Shown: positions 60,057 through 64,000 of the stretch, in pieces | Numbering within the stretch: the first letter of the stretch is position 1 | How the letters are laid out: each line of letters opens with the position of its first letter | DNA from: Augochlora pura | Taxonomy: Eukaryota; Arthropoda; Insecta; Hymenoptera; Halictidae | Reading direction: 5' to 3' | DNA: 64,000 bases | NCBI RefSeq assembly: GCF_028453695.1 | Contig: NC_135781.1 | Location: 33,269,483-33,333,482, forward strand | Position numbers and translations under genes: made by a program | The notes under the pieces: model-generated | What the model was told of the DNA's origin: nothing | Database searches by the model: none | What the model saw: the letters and a program-made list of their open reading frames with translations, nothing else

Positions 60057-60326
60057 AATCTAAAACAAAGTTGCGGAGAGCCTTGTACAGTGCCGTGGGA
60101 ATTCTGATTGTACTTGTATCGCAGATGATAAAGATCCGACAAATGATTGTACGAATTCGATTATTAAATTTATTTTAGATTTTAAATTTATTTAGATTTT
60201 TATTTAATCTAAAACAAAGTTGCGGAGAGCCTTGTACAGTGCCGTGGGAATTCTGATTGTACTTGAATCGCAGATGATAAAGATCCGAGAAATGATTGTA
60301 CGAATTCGATTATTAAATTTATTTTG
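60057..60326 (+). repeat. Tandem duplication, 149 bp period
   Basis: Copies start at AATCTAAAACAAAGTTGCGG (60057 and 60206). About 120 bases are shared with only two substitutions seen, so the duplication is recent. Non-coding. Confidence 0.95.
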
Positions 60327-60327
60327 T

Positions 60328-60475
60328 GTCAATTTACGATCGTATTAAATTTATTCACGTGTCAATGTATTATTATAGTAAATTTATGAATGCGTCAATG
60401 TATTATTATATTAAATTTATGAATGTATCAATGTACCATCATATTAAATTTATTCATATATCAATGCACCATCAA
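60328..60475 (+). repeat. Minisatellite, 33 bp unit
   Basis: Units begin TCAATGTA at an exact 33 base period (60328, 60361, 60394, 60427, 60460). Because 33 is divisible by three, a plus-strand frame stays open and encodes an 11-residue repeat. I regard that as incidental. Confidence 0.9.
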
Positions 60476-61450
60476 GAGACACATCGAGCCGTCTCTTTTG
60501 TAAATTGTTCCTCGACCGCTGCTTCGCTTTATGAAAATTTGATCGGCCTCGTGATCCACCGATCTCGCGATGCACACGCGTCTCCCATAAATACAGCGAT
60601 GTAATCGTAATGAAGTGACTACACACACACACACACGCAGAGACACACCTGTTATCAACGATGCTCTTTGAAACCGCGCTCGGGCCACCGGCAAAAAAGA
60701 TGCACTGCTCCCATTATCGTCCAACGTAGTTTATTCTACGAAGTATAATATCGTGTAAACGAGGAGCACACGCGAGCCACCCACGTATCCTTTCCCCGAC
60801 ACGCATCGCGCCGAGGTGAAAATTAATTTCGTCTCTAACTCGCCGCGCGCGAGCGCGCGCCAGAAATTCCTAGCTTTCACGCTACGCCTCCCCTCTACTA
60901 TCGCGTGTTTTTAATTCCTATTCTCTGGCCGGCGGAATCGCGATAAAACGCTCGACGAAAGAGAAAAACATTTCGCTAAACAACGTTTACAAGGAAACTA
61001 CGCCCTTTTTACGCCCTGTGTTTGTGCAACGATATTTACCGATTCGGGTATTACAGTTTGGATAATTAATGGAATGAAATTTGGATAATAATTAATAGGA
61101 TACTTAAAGGGTTATGGCGAATCGATTTTGACAAAGGGACGTGGTTTGATACTATTTTTAATGACGTAGTTTATTATTCGATTTACTGAGTTGATATACT
61201 ATTGAAAAAAATTTATTATTGTAAAGAAATACTAGCGATATCTTTATCTTATTTTTTAATAATTATAAGGGATTGAGAAGAGTATTAGAGACAGTTTCTT
61301 CAATTTTTTTAAACATTTCCACTCATTCTAATATAATTGGCTCAAGGGGTGGAAAATTACTCTAGTACTATGTATTGTATATAATACTTACTATACATAT
61401 ACTATACTATTTACTACACACTACAATTCATGGTACATATATACTACCTT
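60476..61450. other. Unannotated stretch
   Basis: (AC)n at 60620-60636 and a CG-rich patch at 60840-60862. AT-rich from 61060. Minus-strand frames of 60-87 codons are unrecognised. Confidence 0.5.
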
Positions 61451-61622
61451 ATTAGGTAATTATAATAATACTACTACCAAATTATTATACTATAATATTA
61501 CTTTTACTACGAGAGCAAAAGTTTCAAAAATTATTATTATTAGGTAATTATAATAATACTACTACCAAATTACTATACTACTATATTACTATACTACGAC
61601 AGCAAAAATTTCAAAAATTGCA
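61451..61622 (+). repeat. Tandem duplication, 88 bp period
   Basis: ATTAGGTAATTATAATAATA opens both copies (61451 and 61539), and AGCAAAARTTTCAAAAATT closes them. About 90% identical by eye. Confidence 0.9.
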
Positions 61623-62282
61623 ACAAATAGACCCGCATCAATTTTCGCGCAGAAACTATACCAAATTGCATCGACACCACATCAACGAAACCCTAATTTC
61701 CTTTTTCCTCGTCCATGAAAAATGCACACGGTTAGGTTTCCTGGTAAATCATGTATGATACCATAAATACGCAGGCGTTATGCACTCAGCGCGAGCATCG
61801 TTCAACTTCGGCGAACTTGGAAAAAAAGAATCGCCCTCGTCGAACAAACGAGGCCGAAAGTTTCTCGCGGGTTCGCGGCGCGCGGAGAAAGTTTTGGAAA
61901 CAGCCTCAATAATTTACAGGAGAGGTGACGAATTTATTTCGTCGAAAAGTTCACGGGGTTCGAGCGCTTATCCGGCCGTTCCACGTTATTGTACGCGCGG
62001 CCCGGGAAATTTGCCGGCGACGACGGCGTTCGGAACGGCGAGCCAACACCTCTCGGCGGCGCCAATTCTGCTCGTTAATCCTGGCAAGGAGAACCGGGGT
62101 TGACGCTGCATTTTTCCAATTTCTCATCGAATCTTTTTACCGCTTTCGCGAACCTAATTGGCAAGCCGCGAACAATCGCCTAACCGAGTTTTCCTCGATT
62201 CCGGGCGACTTTGATAACGTTTCCGTTTCTTGGACGCTGTAAGAAATGCTGCGCGAATATTTTTCATTGATTTGATGAAGCG
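61623..62282. other. Unannotated stretch
   Basis: GC-rich at 61770-62230. Two overlapping plus-strand frames (107 and 105 codons) in different phases, unrecognised. Confidence 0.45.
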
Positions 62283-62306
62283 TTAACCCTTTTGGTACGA
62301 GTACTA
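62283..62306 (+). mobile_element. Solo TTAA MITE left end
   Basis: TTAA followed by CCCTTTTGGTACGAGTACT, a close match to the left ends at 21262 and 36323. No right end found within about 400 bases. Confidence 0.5.
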
Positions 62307-62340
62307 TGTTCGTTATGATACTGTTGCTGTACGAGGCGCT

Positions 62341-62405
62341 GCACAGTGGTAGAAGAGCTCGAAATCATGGTCGAAAATCTAAAAATCGAAATTGTCGAGG
62401 GGGAG
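62341..62405 (+). repeat. Second copy of the dispersed tRNA-like repeat
   Basis: Matches 28883-28950, including CAGTGGTAGAA and GAAATCATGGTCGAAA. It begins about 35 bases inside the TTAA element end at 62283, so the repeat may be part of that element family rather than a SINE. Confidence 0.45.
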
Positions 62406-62440
62406 TTTTTGTAATGAAATTATTTTATAATTTTTATTAT

Positions 62441-62540
62441 TTTATAAAATTATTTTTCTCTGTATAAACTTATTATTCTCTGTATAAAATTATTTTTCTC
62501 TGTATAAAATTATTTTTCCCTGTATAAAATTATTTTCCTC
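62441..62540 (+). repeat. Minisatellite, five units of 20 bp
   Basis: Five units of TGTATAAAATTATTTTTCTC with few changes and an exact 20 base period. Confidence 0.95.
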
Positions 62541-63242
62541 CGTGAGTGAAAGTAACTGTTTATAAAATTAAAAAAACAGCGAGCAAATAAAAAACGCTAA
62601 AATGCCGGACGGAAAATTTCTGGGTTAAACAATCGGAAACGGAAAATATGAATCGGCGGCACGGGTTTCCGTTCGCGAGTACCGTAAATGCAGCGCGCGT
62701 TAGCATATTCGCAATTGGAGAAAATTCGCTGGCGTGTTGACACGAAATCGTACAAACGTACTAATCATTATTGATGATAACGGGAACCAAATTACCTCTC
62801 TAGAACGAGACCCCGGTGCGCAACCGTACGCGGCTTGTGTAAACAGGTCAGATAAATATTATCAATCTGTTCCTTGCCGAACGAATATACCAATCAGCCT
62901 CGTTGTACGTAATTTTCATTACAATCTTTCATCGATGCGTTTTCTAAGCGATATTTATAGAATGTTATATTTTAATTTACTTCGCCGGGCTTGGAGAATA
63001 ATTTTGCTATTAAATGAAATATTAATTTCGTTTCTGTTTAGCGGAAATATTCGATGGAGTAATTGATTGAAAGACTTGTTAATGTTTCCTGGGGGAAAAA
63101 TAAGAGAAAATGGGGCAATGAAGAATAATAATCAGAGAATTAAGTAATCGCGAACGAATGACGGCGATAAATAATTATTTAAACGACGAGATGATTTCTC
63201 GTTTTGTTATTTCCTTTTCTATAAGTATATATAGACGTATAG
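62541..63242. other. Unannotated stretch
   Basis: A 110-codon plus-strand frame at 62734-63066 lies in moderately AT-rich DNA, where a frame this long is less expected by chance. I see no recognisable motif, signal peptide or repeat in it. It is the best remaining candidate for an unrecognised exon, at low confidence. Confidence 0.4.
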
Positions 63243-63608
63243 TTAACCCTTAAGTATACTTTTAAGAGTCTGATATGCGATGTGGAGATTTCTAAGAAAA
63301 ATCTGTTCAGTATAAATATTATTTTGTTTTTTTAAATTTAAAATTTTAATTAAATGAAGGCATACGGTATATTCAAGTTCTCCTTCGCCTTCCTAAAAAT
63401 TATTATGACCAAAAGGCTTGTGATTATTGCAATTACCCTAACTATACTTTGACGACACGTGGTGGAGCTTTTTTAAAAAAACAACCTGTTCAGTATAAAC
63501 AAATGCCCACGATAAACACAAGTTCTCCTTCATCTCCTTAAAAATTATTCTAACAAAAAAACTTCTAATTATTGCAATTATAAAGAAAATGGTACTCCAA
63601 AGGGTTAA
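63243..63608. mobile_element. TTAA-flanked element with internal tandem duplication
   Basis: Starts TTAACCCTTAAGTATACTT and ends TACTCCAAAGGGTTAA, with TTAA at 63243-63246 and 63605-63608. The interior holds two diverged copies of one unit. CTGTTCAGTATAAA, CAAGTTCTCCTTC, CTAAAAATTATT and ATTATTGCAATTA follow in the same order from about 63305 and again from about 63486. It may be two tandem MITEs that share an end. No transposase frame. Confidence 0.6.
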
Positions 63609-64000
63609 GATCACCGACGAAACAATGCGTCATAAATGGCGCGATACAAATGTCCACAGGGTGGATCCAGAGTATTTGTCGGTAGAATAGGACTCGTCTA
63701 TCCCCCCGTTTTATTTCCGCATTGTCGCGCGTAGGGCCACCGCGCAGGCGACTGTAAATTCGCGGATATTTACGAGGTCGTGTCCACTCCGTAAACCAGA
63801 CATCGATTCACGAAAATTACGCTCCGCCCCACGAAAGGAGAGAGAGAGAGACGCGGCCCCCGTGTGTCTAGTCAGCGCTTCGTGATCTCGCGCTAGAAGG
63901 GGGATGGAATGGATGGCCACCGAGAGAGTATCGACGAGATTATTGTGAATCGTCGGGCGTCGAGTGGCGCGCGTGTGTCTACGGGACGACGACGACGACG
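63609..64000. other. Unannotated stretch to the window edge
   Basis: GC-rich, with a short GA tract at about 63839-63850 and a (GAC)n run from about 63985 that continues past the edge. A 69-codon minus-strand frame is unrecognised. Confidence 0.5.

Overview
This 64 kb window reads as insect nuclear DNA that is essentially gene-free: either a gene desert or part of a very large intron. I could not recognise any protein-coding gene, tRNA, rRNA or catalogued microRNA. The likely source is a hymenopteran such as a bee or ant. That inference rests on four things: GC-rich, CpG-undepleted patches mixed with AT-rich patches; many long (GA/CT)n tracts; numerous short TTAA-flanked DNA-transposon relics; and scattered short AACCTAACC motifs of the insect TTAGG telomere type. 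None of these settles the taxon. Open frames of 60-286 codons exist, but they sit in low-complexity DNA, in minisatellites, or in CpG-rich DNA that is open on both strands at once, and none resembles a family I know.

Layout. 1-11 kb: a short Tc1/mariner-like MITE (1775-1961), a 25-29 bp minisatellite, a 209 bp tandem duplication carrying two CRE palindromes, a TTAA element (7201-7559), a 14 bp minisatellite, and an assembly gap of 100 N inside a poly-C run (10740-10839). 11-30 kb: pyrimidine-rich DNA, a 7 bp-unit array, a perfect 46 bp-arm hairpin (20443-20556), several TTAA MITEs (21262, 24918, 27846, about 28985) and a G-quadruplex-type run (23056-23091). 30-43 kb: a three-copy tandem repeat, an inverted second copy of MITE interior sequence (32870-33000), alternating CG tracts, a 21 bp array, and a 65 nt microRNA-precursor-like hairpin (37796-37860).

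43-56.5 kb is the most distinctive part. Six arrays of one minisatellite family (core about AGCTTGGAACTTGA) all lie in the same orientation. One array, with its purine-rich left flank, appears to have been copied about 3.9 kb away into a site now bracketed by a roughly 120 bp direct duplication. 56.5-64 kb: a long imperfect hairpin (58411-58615) beside a 32 bp array that shares sequence with its loop, a 149 bp tandem duplication running into a 33 bp array, and further TTAA elements.

Because no gene was found there is no pathway to describe. What the window shows is how repeats, MITEs and hairpins are distributed and how some were copied. The candidates most worth testing are the three hairpins and the duplicatively inserted minisatellite. 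All sequence comparisons were made by eye, so percentages and end points are approximate.
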